In this document: one piece after another, positions 49,528 through 57,842 of the stretch | How positions within the stretch are numbered: the stretch's first letter is position 1 | Layout: each line of letters opens with the position of its first letter | NCBI GenBank assembly: GCA_958415525.1 | Contig: CATYZE010000005.1 | Coordinates: 1 to 64,000 of the forward strand | DNA: 64,000 bases | Direction: 5' to 3' | From: an uncultured Collinsella sp. | GTDB lineage: Bacteria > Actinomycetota > Coriobacteriia > Coriobacteriales > Coriobacteriaceae | Translations under genes and position numbers: made by a program | The notes under the pieces: model-generated | Seen by the model: the letters and a program-made list of their open reading frames with translations, nothing else | Databases searched by the model: none | What the model was told of the DNA's origin: nothing

Positions 49528-52104
49528 TTATTTGCCCTTGGGCGTGCTGGCGTAGAACTTCTTCTTTTTGGGCTTGCCGGCGGGGGAGGGATTGCCGTTG
49601 CCGTGAGGCTTGCTTTCGCCGTGCTGCTTGCCATCGCCGGCGGGCATCGAACGGGGCGCTGCTGCACGGGGCTTGCGGGCCTCGGGGTTGCGCAGCTCCT
49701 CGACGCGCTCGGCAATTTCCTCGGCGCTAAAGCCGACCTCGGCCATAGCGTCCTCGATGGGCAGGCGGCGCACGATATAGCAGTGGTGCACCTTCTGGTT
49801 GCGTGCGAAGTCCTCGGGGATGGTCTGCGCCGTAATGTCTTCCAGCACCACGCCCGCGCGCGCGAGCTTGCGCGTCTCGGGGCGGAAACCGCGCAGGTTG
49901 CAGCTAAAGATGGCATGGCCGCCCTGCGTGAGCAGGCGCGAAACGCCGGCCAACAGCTCAACGTGGTCGCGCTGGACATCCCAGGTGCGACGGCCCATCT
50001 TGGACGAGTTCGAGAACGTGGGAGGGTCGACAAAGATCAGGTCCCAGCGGTTGCGCGTCTGGCGCTGGTCACGAATCCAGGCGAGCACGTCGTCGCGCAC
50101 AAAATGATGCTGCGGGCCCACAAAGCCGTTCTGGCGCATGTTGCGCTCGGCCCAGTCCAGGTAGGTGTTCGAGAGGTCGACCGTCACGGTTTCCTCGACG
50201 CCGCCATCGGCCGCGTAGCAGGTGGCGGTGCCGGTGTAGGCGAACAGGTTGAGGAAACGGCGTGCCTGCTTGGCGTGCTCGCGCACCAGGTTACGGGTGA
50301 CGCGGTGATCCAGGAAGATGCCGACGTCCAGGTAGTCGTCAAAGTTGACGGCAAAGGTAAGGCCGCCCTCTTCGATGAGCGGCAGGCGGCGGCGTGCGAT
50401 GTTGGCGCGCTCGCCCGAGCCTCCCTTGCCGGCGCCCTGCTTGCCGTACTGCGAGCCGCCGCGCGAGCGCATGCGGGCCTTGGCGTGCACATGCTCGGCC
50501 GGAACATCCAGGATACGTGGCGCGATGGCCAAGATGTCGAGCATGCGGGCTTGAGCCAGCGCGGGATCGATGGTCTTGGGCGCAGCGTATTCGGCGATGA
50601 CGAGCCAGCGGCCCGGCGTCTGCGGGCAGCCCTCGTACAGGTCGATGGCGGCGGAGTAATCGGGCAGGTCGGCGTCGTAGACACGGTAGCAGCTCACGCC
50701 CTCGCGCTTGGCCCACTTGCGGCGCAGGCGGGCGTTCTTGCGCAGGCGGTTGGCGAACTGCTCGGACTCGGGGATGAGCACGGGCAGCGGCTTGCCGTCA
50801 CCCAGGTCGAGCGTGGCGGCGGGCTCGGGCATGGGGGTGTTGGCGGTATCGTCTTCGGCATCTGCGGCCTCGCCCACGGCATCCGCGGTGGTCGCGGCTT
50901 CAAATGCCGCGACGGCGTGGTCGAGCGAGGGCCAGACCTCGATAGCGGCCTCCTCGTTATTGGGCATGACGGCGATGGAGCGCTCGGGCTCGGCGTGGAG
51001 CGCGCGTGCCAGCAGGCCGTCGCGGGTGAGCGCGGCGACCGGTGCCGAAGCAAGCTCGGGTGCACGGCGAAGATCGCCGATGAGCGTCATGGCATCGTGC
51101 ATGAGCGACAGCGGGGTCTCGGTGGTGTCTGCGACCACGGCGGCGCCGGCGACAGCGCCCGCGTGATCCAACACGGTGGCTGGCTTGGCAGCGCAAAAAT
51201 CGACAAAACGCTTGTAGCCGGCACACTTAACCATGCGCTCGGCGGTCTTGCGGGCGGCGGGGTCGATGTCCACGGCCACGATGCGTGTCTGGCGCTCGCG
51301 GGCCGCGGTTTCGCGCTCGCGCGCCTCGGCAAGCATCTGCTCCCACAGGGCGGCATCGTGCAGCTGCCAGCTCTCAAACCCCCAGTGCTCGCGGGCGGCG
51401 CCCGGCGCACGGTCAGTCAGGATATTCACGGCCTCCAGCAGCAGACCGCCTCCGGCGCACGAGGCGTCGATCAGCGTGGGTAGGGCCTCGTTCTCGTAAT
51501 CGTCGGCCGTCAGCTCGCGCTCGCACAGCGCGGTCCAGCCGACCTGCGCCAGCACCAGGGCGGCGTAGTCGGGGCGCAGCACGTGCGCACCATCGCCGGC
51601 GCGGGTCGCGGCAGGCGGCAGGCGTTTGAACAGCGGGTCGCCCGAAAGGTCCAGGCTGATGCTCGCGCGACGCTGGCGCAGCGAAAGCAGTAGGTGAACG
51701 TCGGGATCGGCAGCATCGACATTGGCGCGACGGCCCGTGGCCTCGGCCAGGCGGTCGCACAGCGCGTCTTTGGCGCGCAGGGCCGAGAAGCGCGTGTTGC
51801 GCAGCTGCTCGGTCACGCCGCGGGCGGTGATGGCGATGGTGGCGCCGGGGCGGATGATGGTCTCCCAGGCGATGTCGTAAACGCTGTCGTACAGCTCGTC
51901 GGCATCCTGCGCCTCAAAGCGCCCGAGTACCACGAACACGCGGCTCGCCAGGCGCGACCACAGACAGGCGCGGTAGCCTTCTTCGAGCTCGCCCTCAAAC
52001 GTAGCGCGGCCCTTCAGGCGGCGGACATGCGAAAGCCCGAGGCGTTTAAGCTCATCGGCGAGTGCGGACTCAAAGCCCTCGGGGCAGCTTGCGTAAAATT
52101 CCAT
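49528..52104 (-). CDS. rlmKL: RlmKL-like 23S rRNA methyltransferase with degenerate RlmL half
   Basis: 858 residues. The N-terminus (about 1-160) is a THUMP-like RNA-binding part (MEFYASCPEGFESALADEL). The first methyltransferase domain reads DASCAGGGLLLEAV instead of the usual DPMCGSGT, and the NPPY motif needed for m2G formation (RlmL, G2445) cannot be found. The second domain (about 540-790) is intact with NLFAYTGTATCYAA and FVDPPTFSNS, as in RlmK (m7G2069). A Gly/Lys-rich tail (KPKKKKFYAST) ends the protein. It likely methylates rRNA only with its C-terminal half. E. coli RlmKL is about 700 residues, so this one has insertions, mainly at about 340-440. Confidence 0.88.
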   Translation of the reverse strand: MEFYASCPEGFESALADELKRLGLSHVRRLKGRATFEGELEEGYRACLWSRLASRVFVVLGRFEAQDADELYDSVYDIAWETIIRPGATIAITARGVTEQLRNTRFSALRAKDALCDRLAEATGRRANVDAADPDVHLLLSLRQRRASISLDLSGDPLFKRLPPAATRAGDGAHVLRPDYAALVLAQVGWTALCERELTADDYENEALPTLIDASCAGGGLLLEAVNILTDRAPGAAREHWGFESWQLHDAALWEQMLAEARERETAARERQTRIVAVDIDPAARKTAERMVKCAGYKRFVDFCAAKPATVLDHAGAVAGAAVVADTTETPLSLMHDAMTLIGDLRRAPELASAPVAALTRDGLLARALHAEPERSIAVMPNNEEAAIEVWPSLDHAVAAFEAATTADAVGEAADAEDDTANTPMPEPAATLDLGDGKPLPVLIPESEQFANRLRKNARLRRKWAKREGVSCYRVYDADLPDYSAAIDLYEGCPQTPGRWLVIAEYAAPKTIDPALAQARMLDILAIAPRILDVPAEHVHAKARMRSRGGSQYGKQGAGKGGSGERANIARRRLPLIEEGGLTFAVNFDDYLDVGIFLDHRVTRNLVREHAKQARRFLNLFAYTGTATCYAADGGVEETVTVDLSNTYLDWAERNMRQNGFVGPQHHFVRDDVLAWIRDQRQTRNRWDLIFVDPPTFSNSSKMGRRTWDVQRDHVELLAGVSRLLTQGGHAIFSCNLRGFRPETRKLARAGVVLEDITAQTIPEDFARNQKVHHCYIVRRLPIEDAMAEVGFSAEEIAERVEELRNPEARKPRAAAPRSMPAGDGKQHGESKPHGNGNPSPAGKPKKKKFYASTPKGK

Positions 52105-52179
52105 GGGTGACCTCTCTGGTTGCGTCGCTCCATTATATGATGGATGCTTCGTTTGCCCTTATCCTCGAAAGGAACCCAT

Positions 52180-53007
52180 ATGATTGATGCGTGCCCCGAT
52201 TCCGCCGTGCTCTTTTTTGACGTGGACGGCACGCTGACGTCGTTCGATCCCGACGATATGACCGATAAGGACTTTTCGGCGGTTCGCCCTTCGCAGACGG
52301 TCGTCGAGGCGTTTCATCGTCTGCGCGACGCAGGGCACAAGGCGTTTATCTGCACGGGTCGCCCCCTGTGGCTCATCGCGGACAGCTTGCGTGCGCTCGA
52401 CCCCGCGGGCGTCGTTGCCATGGCGGGCGCCACGCTTGAGGTCGAGGGCTGCGTGGTGCATGAGGACTGCTTTGACGAGGACGTTGTCGAGGAGCTTGCC
52501 CGCCGCATTGCCGTGGCGGGCGGCGAGGCTTTTTTCGAGGCCAACGCTGCGACCTTTGCGCTGGAGCCCACGGGCGTTGAGCAGTCGTCTTTGATCGGCA
52601 CCTCTGTGGTGCATAGCGCCGGGGAAATGCACGTCGACGGTCGTCTGCGCGTGGGCAAGGTGTGCCTGAATGCACCTAACTTGGCGCGCGTGGCCAACGA
52701 CGATGGCTTTATCGAGCGCAACTTTGAGCTGTGCAATACCGGTGGCCAGAACCGCGAGCTCAGCCCCAAGGGCATCGACAAAGGCGTGGGCGTGGCGCGG
52801 GCGCTGGAGTATCTGGGCCGCGCCGGCAACGTGCGTACCTTTGGCTTTGGCGATTCGGGCAACGACCTGGGCATGCTCGCCGCCGTCGAGACGGCCGTGG
52901 CCATGGGTAATGCCATGCCCGAGGTCAAGGCAGTCGCCGACTACGTGACCGACGACGTCGCGCACGACGGCACCGTCACGGCGATGCGCCACTTCGGCTT
53001 AATTTAA
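52180..53007 (+). CDS. HAD-family hydrolase, Cof-type
   Basis: 275 residues. Motif I FFDVDGTLTS near 12, motif II CTGRPLW near 62, and motif IV FGFGDSGNDLGMLA near 228, with a large C2-type cap between. Cof-type proteins remove phosphate from sugar phosphates, FMN or vitamin intermediates. Substrate unknown. AAAGGA precedes the ATG. Its upstream neighbour is divergent with a 75-bp gap, so the two promoters are close. Confidence 0.9.
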   Translation: MIDACPDSAVLFFDVDGTLTSFDPDDMTDKDFSAVRPSQTVVEAFHRLRDAGHKAFICTGRPLWLIADSLRALDPAGVVAMAGATLEVEGCVVHEDCFDEDVVEELARRIAVAGGEAFFEANAATFALEPTGVEQSSLIGTSVVHSAGEMHVDGRLRVGKVCLNAPNLARVANDDGFIERNFELCNTGGQNRELSPKGIDKGVGVARALEYLGRAGNVRTFGFGDSGNDLGMLAAVETAVAMGNAMPEVKAVADYVTDDVAHDGTVTAMRHFGLI

Positions 53008-53217
53008 GAGGCCCGCTCAGCTACCGTTCGCCCGCGGCGGACGGCTCAAGTCGGCCCGCCCTGCAAAATCGTTTTGCCGCTGGAGCGCATGGTCAAAAAC
53101 GCTAAAGTGTTTATACCGTTCGCCGAGAAGGTAAAAACCCGCAGCTCACGTCTTGATAAACATAGGTAAAGTGTTTAGCAGTTTACCGGCCGTATGCAGA
53201 CGAAAGGAATCAGGCAG

Positions 53218-53922
53218 ATGGCAATCAAGGTGTTCGCTGACGGTGCAAACCTCGAGGGCATGCTCGACATGTACGAGAACGGCAACGTTCAGGGCTTCAC
53301 GACCAACCCGTCCCTTATGAAGAAGGGCGGCGTGACGGATTACCGCGCGTTTGCCAAGGAGGTCCTGGCCCACATCACCGATGTGTCCGTGTCGTTTGAG
53401 GTCTTTGCCGACGACGTCGAGACCATGGAGGTCGAGGCCCGCGAGATCGCTACCTGGGCAGATAACGTCTACGTCAAGATTCCGTGCGTGACCACCAAGG
53501 GTGAGTCCACCGCCGAGCTGGTCCGCAAGCTTTCGGCCGACGGCATCAAGGTCAACGTCACCACCATCTTTACGCCTGCGCAGGTCGACGAGATGGTCGA
53601 GGCCGTTGACGCCGAGACGCCGTCAATCATCTCGCTCTTTGCCGGCCGCATCGCCGACACCGGCGTCGACCCCATTCCGTTTATGACGGAGTCGGTCAAG
53701 AAGGCCGCCGCCAAGCCCAACTGCGAGGTCCTGTGGGCGTCCACGCGTGAGCTTATCAATATTTACCAGGCAGAAGCCTGCGGTTGCCAGATCATCACGG
53801 TGCCCAACAGCATTCTGGCCAAGCGCAAGAACATCGGCCGCGACCCGTACGAGGTCTCGCTCGACACCGTCCGCGGCTTTGCCAAGGATATCGCCTCGCT
53901 CGGATTCCACATCCTGCCATAG
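53218..53922 (+). CDS. Transaldolase / fructose-6-phosphate aldolase family (TalC-like)
   Basis: 234 residues, the short class. FTTNPSLMKKGG near 25 and the Schiff-base Lys in VYVKIPCVTT near 87 are present, then NVTTIFTPAQ and SLFAGRIADTG. Members either cut fructose-6-phosphate to dihydroxyacetone and glyceraldehyde-3-phosphate or act as transaldolase in the pentose phosphate path. The sequence alone does not decide. GAAAGGAATC precedes the ATG. Confidence 0.9.
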   Translation: MAIKVFADGANLEGMLDMYENGNVQGFTTNPSLMKKGGVTDYRAFAKEVLAHITDVSVSFEVFADDVETMEVEAREIATWADNVYVKIPCVTTKGESTAELVRKLSADGIKVNVTTIFTPAQVDEMVEAVDAETPSIISLFAGRIADTGVDPIPFMTESVKKAAAKPNCEVLWASTRELINIYQAEACGCQIITVPNSILAKRKNIGRDPYEVSLDTVRGFAKDIASLGFHILP

Positions 53923-53950
53923 GGCGAACGCGAGCCGCGGGTGTTGTCGC

Positions 53951-54046
53951 GGCGCAGGGTGAGAGGGCCGGCCCCTTTTACTCTGCGCTCACGCGCTTCG
54001 CGAGGGTCGCGCCGAGCAAAAGGGGCCGGCCCTCTCACCCTGCGCC
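53951..54046. repeat. Perfect 29-bp inverted repeat after the transaldolase gene
   Basis: GGCGCAGGGTGAGAGGGCC at 53951 begins an arm that pairs perfectly with 54018-54046. The interior has a small GCGCTTCGC hairpin. It lies 28 bp past the stop. Confidence 0.9.
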
Positions 54047-54093
54047 TGGGGCGTCCTTGCTCGTAGGGGTTCTGAGCTGAATAAGACTTGGCT

Positions 54094-54128
54094 GGTGCCG
54101 CCTCTTTGTTGGGGCGGCACCATTTTTG
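54094..54128 (+). terminator. Terminator downstream of the transaldolase gene
   Basis: TGGTGCCGCC pairs with GGCGGCACCA, followed by TTTTTG. Confidence 0.8.
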
Positions 54129-54139
54129 TTGCGGTATCT

Positions 54140-54212
54140 GCAAGTTTTTCTCAGTGCGTGACAAAAACTTGCAAAGTTTGCAAGTTCTTTCCATCGAGTG
54201 AGAAAAACTTGC
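54140..54212. repeat. Two GCAAGTT palindromes, 40 bp apart
   Basis: GCAAGTTTTTCTCA pairs with TGACAAAAACTTGC (54140-54172), and a second copy GCAAGTTCTTTCC pairs with GTGAGAAAAACTTGC (54180-54212). The 53923-54248 gap holds these, a terminator and the 29-bp inverted repeat, but no gene. Confidence 0.8.
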
Positions 54213-54248
54213 AAGTTCGACGATGGATGGCGGCGGCTCGCCTTTCTG

Positions 54249-56396
54249 TTACTTCCCCTGCACCATGGTGAGGGAGATCTTTTTGCGGTCGCGGTCGACC
54301 TTCTCTACCCATACCTTTACCGTGTCGCCGACGCGCACCACGTCGCTGGGGTGCTTGACGAAGCGGTTGGCTAGCTTGGAGATGTGCACGAGGCCGTCCT
54401 GGTGTACGCCCACGTCGACGAAGGCGCCGAAGTCGACGACGTTGCGCACCGTGCCCTTGAGCTCCATGCCGGGCTCCAGGTCGTCGATGGAAAGCGCCGA
54501 GCGGCTAAAGACCACCTCGGGCGCGTCGTCACGCGGGTCGCGGCCGGGCTTCTTGAGCTCGTTAACGATGTCGATGAGCGTCAGGGTGCCACAGTCCAGG
54601 TCGCTTGCCAGCGCCGAGATGCTGCCCAGGCGGCGCTCGATATCGGGCACGCCGCCGCGGCTGAGCTCGCTGGCCGCCACGCCTGCACGCTCCAGGACGG
54701 ACGTCGCCACCTCGTAGCTTTCGGGGTGGACGCTTGTGGCGTCGAGCGGATTCTTGCCGCCGCTGATGCGCAGGAAGCCCGCGGCGTTGAGATATGCCTT
54801 GGGTCCCAGCTTGGGGACCTTCTTGAGCTGGCGGCGATCGGTGAAGGCGCCGTTTTCCTCGCGGTAGGCCACGATGTTCTTGGCCACGCTCGGCGTGATG
54901 CCCGACACGTAGCCCAGTAGGCTCGCGCTTGCGGTGTTCACGTCGACGCCCACGCGGTTGACGACGTCCTCCACCACGTGGCCCAGCGTGCGCGAAAGCT
55001 CGGCCTGGTCAAGGTCGTGCTGGTACTGGCCCACGCCGATGGACTGGGGCGGAATCTTGACGAGCTCCGCCAGAGGGTCCTGCAGGCGGCGGCCCAAGCT
55101 CATGGCGCCGCGCACGGTGACGTCCAAGTCAGGATACTCCTGGCTCGCGAGCTCGGAGGCGGAATACACCGACGCGCCGGCCTCGTTCACGATGGTGTAG
55201 CGCAAGCTGGGAGCCTGCTCGGCAATGAACTCCGAGACGACTTCCTCGGTCTCGCGGCTGGCGGTGCCGTTGCCGATGACGATGGTGTTGACGCCGTCCT
55301 TCTTGACGAGGCGGGCGAGCTCGCGCTTGGTGCCGGCGACGTCGTGGCGCGGCTTGGTGGGGTAGACCACGCCGTGGTCGAGCAGCTTGCCGGTTTCGTC
55401 CATGACGGCGACCTTGCAGCCGGTGCGGTAGCCCGGATCGAGCGCGAGCACGCGGGCGCCGCGCACGGGGCGCGCCGAGAGCAGGCCCTCGAGATTCTTG
55501 GCAAAGACGTTGATGGCCTCGGTCTGCGCACGGACGGTGAGCTTGGCGCGGGCCTCGCGCTCCAGCGAGGGGGCCATGAGGCGCTTGTAGCCGTCAGCGA
55601 TGGCGGCGTCGAAGATGGGTGCAAACACGCCTTGGCGACGGGGCCAACGGCTGCCGAGGCGTGCCGTGGCGGCGGCGCCGTCGACGTTCACGCGCACGCG
55701 GAGCTTGCCCTCGCGCTCGCCGCGGTCGATGGCCAGCACGCGGTGGTTGGGGATGCGGCGCAGCGGCTCGTCAAAGTTGTAGTAGGGCTCGTAGGGAGTC
55801 TTCTCGGCGGGGTCGGTGGCCTCGACGACGATATCGGCGGTGTTTTGCGTAAAAGCGCGCAGGTCGGCGACGTTCTCGGGGTCCTCGGCCACCGTCTCGG
55901 CCACGATGTCGGCCGCACCGGCGAGCGCCTTCTCGGGCGTGTCGAAGCCGGCGTCCTCGTTGACGTAGGCCGCGGCGGCGTCGAGCGCGCTGCCCTTGGC
56001 GGAGGCCTGCATGATGATCATGTTGGCGAGCGGCTCCAGGCCTGCCTCGCGGGCCTTCTGCGCGCGGGTCATGCGCTTTTTGCGGTAGGGCTTGTAGAGG
56101 TCCTCGACGCGCTGGAGCTGCGTGGCCTCGCGAATCTGCTGCTCGAGCTCGGGCGTGAGTTTGCTCTGGGCGTCGATGAGCAGGATGACATCGTCTTTAC
56201 GCTGCTCAAGGTTGCGCAGGTAGGACAGACGCTCGTCGAGCGCGCGCAGGGCGACGTCGTCCATGCCGCCTGTGGCTTCCTTGCGGTAGCGCGAGATAAA
56301 GGGGATGGTGTTGCCCTCATCGATGAGCTTGACGGCCGCCTCGACGTTGGCAGCCTTAAGGTTGAGCTCGCGGGCGAGCTGGGCGATAAGATCCAT
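54249..56396 (-). CDS. tex: Tex-family RNA-binding protein (transcription accessory protein)
   Basis: 715 residues, the normal length. The N-terminal helical part contains TIPFISRYRKEATGGMDD. A YqgF/RNase H-like domain follows (RVLALDPGYRTGCKVAV near 330), then helix-hairpin-helix motifs (VNTASASLLGYVSGI, KLGPKAYLNAAGFL), and an S1 domain at the end (GTVRNVVDFGAFVDVG, DGLVHISKLAN). Tex binds RNA and influences transcription and toxin genes in some pathogens. ATG 56396 has AAGGAG upstream. A longer reading to 56462 is unsupported. Confidence 0.95.
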   Translation of the reverse strand: MDLIAQLARELNLKAANVEAAVKLIDEGNTIPFISRYRKEATGGMDDVALRALDERLSYLRNLEQRKDDVILLIDAQSKLTPELEQQIREATQLQRVEDLYKPYRKKRMTRAQKAREAGLEPLANMIIMQASAKGSALDAAAAYVNEDAGFDTPEKALAGAADIVAETVAEDPENVADLRAFTQNTADIVVEATDPAEKTPYEPYYNFDEPLRRIPNHRVLAIDRGEREGKLRVRVNVDGAAATARLGSRWPRRQGVFAPIFDAAIADGYKRLMAPSLEREARAKLTVRAQTEAINVFAKNLEGLLSARPVRGARVLALDPGYRTGCKVAVMDETGKLLDHGVVYPTKPRHDVAGTKRELARLVKKDGVNTIVIGNGTASRETEEVVSEFIAEQAPSLRYTIVNEAGASVYSASELASQEYPDLDVTVRGAMSLGRRLQDPLAELVKIPPQSIGVGQYQHDLDQAELSRTLGHVVEDVVNRVGVDVNTASASLLGYVSGITPSVAKNIVAYREENGAFTDRRQLKKVPKLGPKAYLNAAGFLRISGGKNPLDATSVHPESYEVATSVLERAGVAASELSRGGVPDIERRLGSISALASDLDCGTLTLIDIVNELKKPGRDPRDDAPEVVFSRSALSIDDLEPGMELKGTVRNVVDFGAFVDVGVHQDGLVHISKLANRFVKHPSDVVRVGDTVKVWVEKVDRDRKKISLTMVQGK

Positions 56397-56504
56397 GGAA
56401 CTCCTTGCGTTTAAGGTGCGTTTGCAGCACAGGGCTACCAAGGATACCACCCGCCCCTCCACCCAAGTAGTCTTTTTGGGACGGGGCTCCTTTAGCTACT
56501 TTGG

Positions 56505-56614
56505 CGATGATTTTTCTGGGACGGGGATTAAAAAATCATTTTGGGTGACGCGAGGCTGGTCGAGCGGCGGGGAACGGAAATGATTTTTTAATCCCCGTCC
56601 CAGAAAAATCATCG
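56505..56614. repeat. Perfect 37-bp inverted repeat upstream of tex
   Basis: Arm CGATGATTTTTCTGGGACGG onward (56505-56541) is exactly complementary to 56578-56614, with a 36-nt G-rich loop. A partial older copy of its core (TTGGGACGGGGCTCCTTTAG) starts at 56477. The 56397-56734 gap holds this and a terminator, no gene. Confidence 0.95.
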
Positions 56615-56633
56615 GGTGGAAAGGGTAGCAAAA

Positions 56634-56664
56634 CGCCCCGCGGCAGGAGGCTGCTCGCGGGGCG
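56634..56664 (-). terminator. Terminator of the SDR-MFS-Gfo/Idh operon
   Basis: CGCCCCGCGGCAG pairs with CTGCTCGCGGGGCG, and on the minus strand it is followed by TTTTG. It lies 70 bp past the last gene of the operon. Confidence 0.75.
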
Positions 56665-56734
56665 AAGAAGAGGGGCTTAATTTGTGGCGGGCCGAGGGGT
56701 CCGGCTTAGGCGTTTGCCGCGGCCCGTTCGGGCT

Positions 56735-57775
56735 TTACAGCTCGACGAGGTTGCCGGTCTCGGCGGCCTCCTTGATGGCGTTAAGCAGCGTGAGCGTCTT
56801 GACGTTGTCGGCGGGGGTCACGACGGGCTCGACCTCGCGGCGGACGACCTTCACAAAGTGCTTGAGCTGCATCTTGTGCGGCAGCGCCGGGTCCACAGCC
56901 GGGATCTCCATCTGCAGCGGCTTGTGCCAGTTAGAGGCGCCGTCGTAGGAGAACTGGTGCAGGCGGGGCAGCGACAGGGCGCCCTTGGTGCCGCCGATAA
57001 AGTAGGCGTCGGCGTCGAAGGGGCGGTACTGCGGATCCTCGCGAGCGGTGGCCTCCCAGTTCCAAGGGCTGGCGGTGGCGTCGGAGATGGTCATGCTCGC
57101 AAGCGCGCCATCGGCAAAACGGACGTTGACCACAGCGGAGTCCTCGGTCTCAAAACCGCGGGCGGCGCTGGATTGCATGCCCTGGACGGCAACGGGCTCG
57201 CCCAGCAGGTAGCGGAGCAGGTCGACGTCGTGCACCAGGTTGACCAGGATCGGGCCGGCACCCTTCTTGCGGCGCCACTCGACATCGAAGTACTCGTCAT
57301 TCTTATAGATCATGTAGTGGAAGCTCGACACGGTGAGCTTGCCCAGCTCGCCGGACTCGATGATCTCCTTGGCCTTGTTGACGAAGGGGTTGTGGCGACG
57401 GTGCTGGCCCACGAGCACGGGCACGCCGGCGGTCTCGGCCTCGGCGGCGAAGGCCTGGGCGTCCTCGAGGTCGTTGGAGATCGGCTTTTCGACCAGCGGC
57501 ACGATGTTGCGCTTGACGGCCTCGCGGGCGACGCCCAGGTGCAGGTCGTTGGGCGTGGCGATGATGACGGCCTCGGGCTTGACCTCGTCCATCATCTGGG
57601 CGGGATCGGTAAAGAACGGCACGCCGGCGGCCTCGGCCGTGGCGCGGGCGCCCTCAAAGGCGTCGGCGATGGCGACGAGCTCGGCCTCGGGCTCCTCGGT
57701 GACAAAGCGGATGTGGTTGCGGCCCATGGCGCCGGCGCCGATGACGGCAATGCGGACGGGGTTGAGCTCAGACAT
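56735..57775 (-). CDS. Gfo/Idh/MocA-family oxidoreductase
   Basis: 346 residues. Rossmann start IAVIGAGAMGRNH near 10, the family EKPI motif (VEKPISND near 93), and HDVDLLRYLLGEP near 178 with the catalytic His/Asp. These enzymes oxidise sugars, polyols or inositols with NAD(P)+. Last gene of a three-gene operon with an SDR dehydrogenase and an MFS transporter, so it likely acts in the same sugar or polyol pathway. Confidence 0.92.
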   Translation of the reverse strand: MSELNPVRIAVIGAGAMGRNHIRFVTEEPEAELVAIADAFEGARATAEAAGVPFFTDPAQMMDEVKPEAVIIATPNDLHLGVAREAVKRNIVPLVEKPISNDLEDAQAFAAEAETAGVPVLVGQHRRHNPFVNKAKEIIESGELGKLTVSSFHYMIYKNDEYFDVEWRRKKGAGPILVNLVHDVDLLRYLLGEPVAVQGMQSSAARGFETEDSAVVNVRFADGALASMTISDATASPWNWEATAREDPQYRPFDADAYFIGGTKGALSLPRLHQFSYDGASNWHKPLQMEIPAVDPALPHKMQLKHFVKVVRREVEPVVTPADNVKTLTLLNAIKEAAETGNLVEL

Positions 57776-57804
57776 TTCGACTCCTTAATGGTGGTGGCGG
57801 TGGA

Positions 57805-57833
57805 ATGCGGCAAGGGGGCGGCCCTTGCCGCAT
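57805..57833. repeat. ATGCGGCAAGGG palindrome, family E (copy 2)
   Basis: ATGCGGCAAGGG pairs with CCCTTGCCGCAT. It lies between the MFS and Gfo/Idh genes, inside the operon, so it may lower expression of the last gene or protect the upstream mRNA end. Confidence 0.8.
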
Positions 57834-57842
57834 CAAGCAAAA

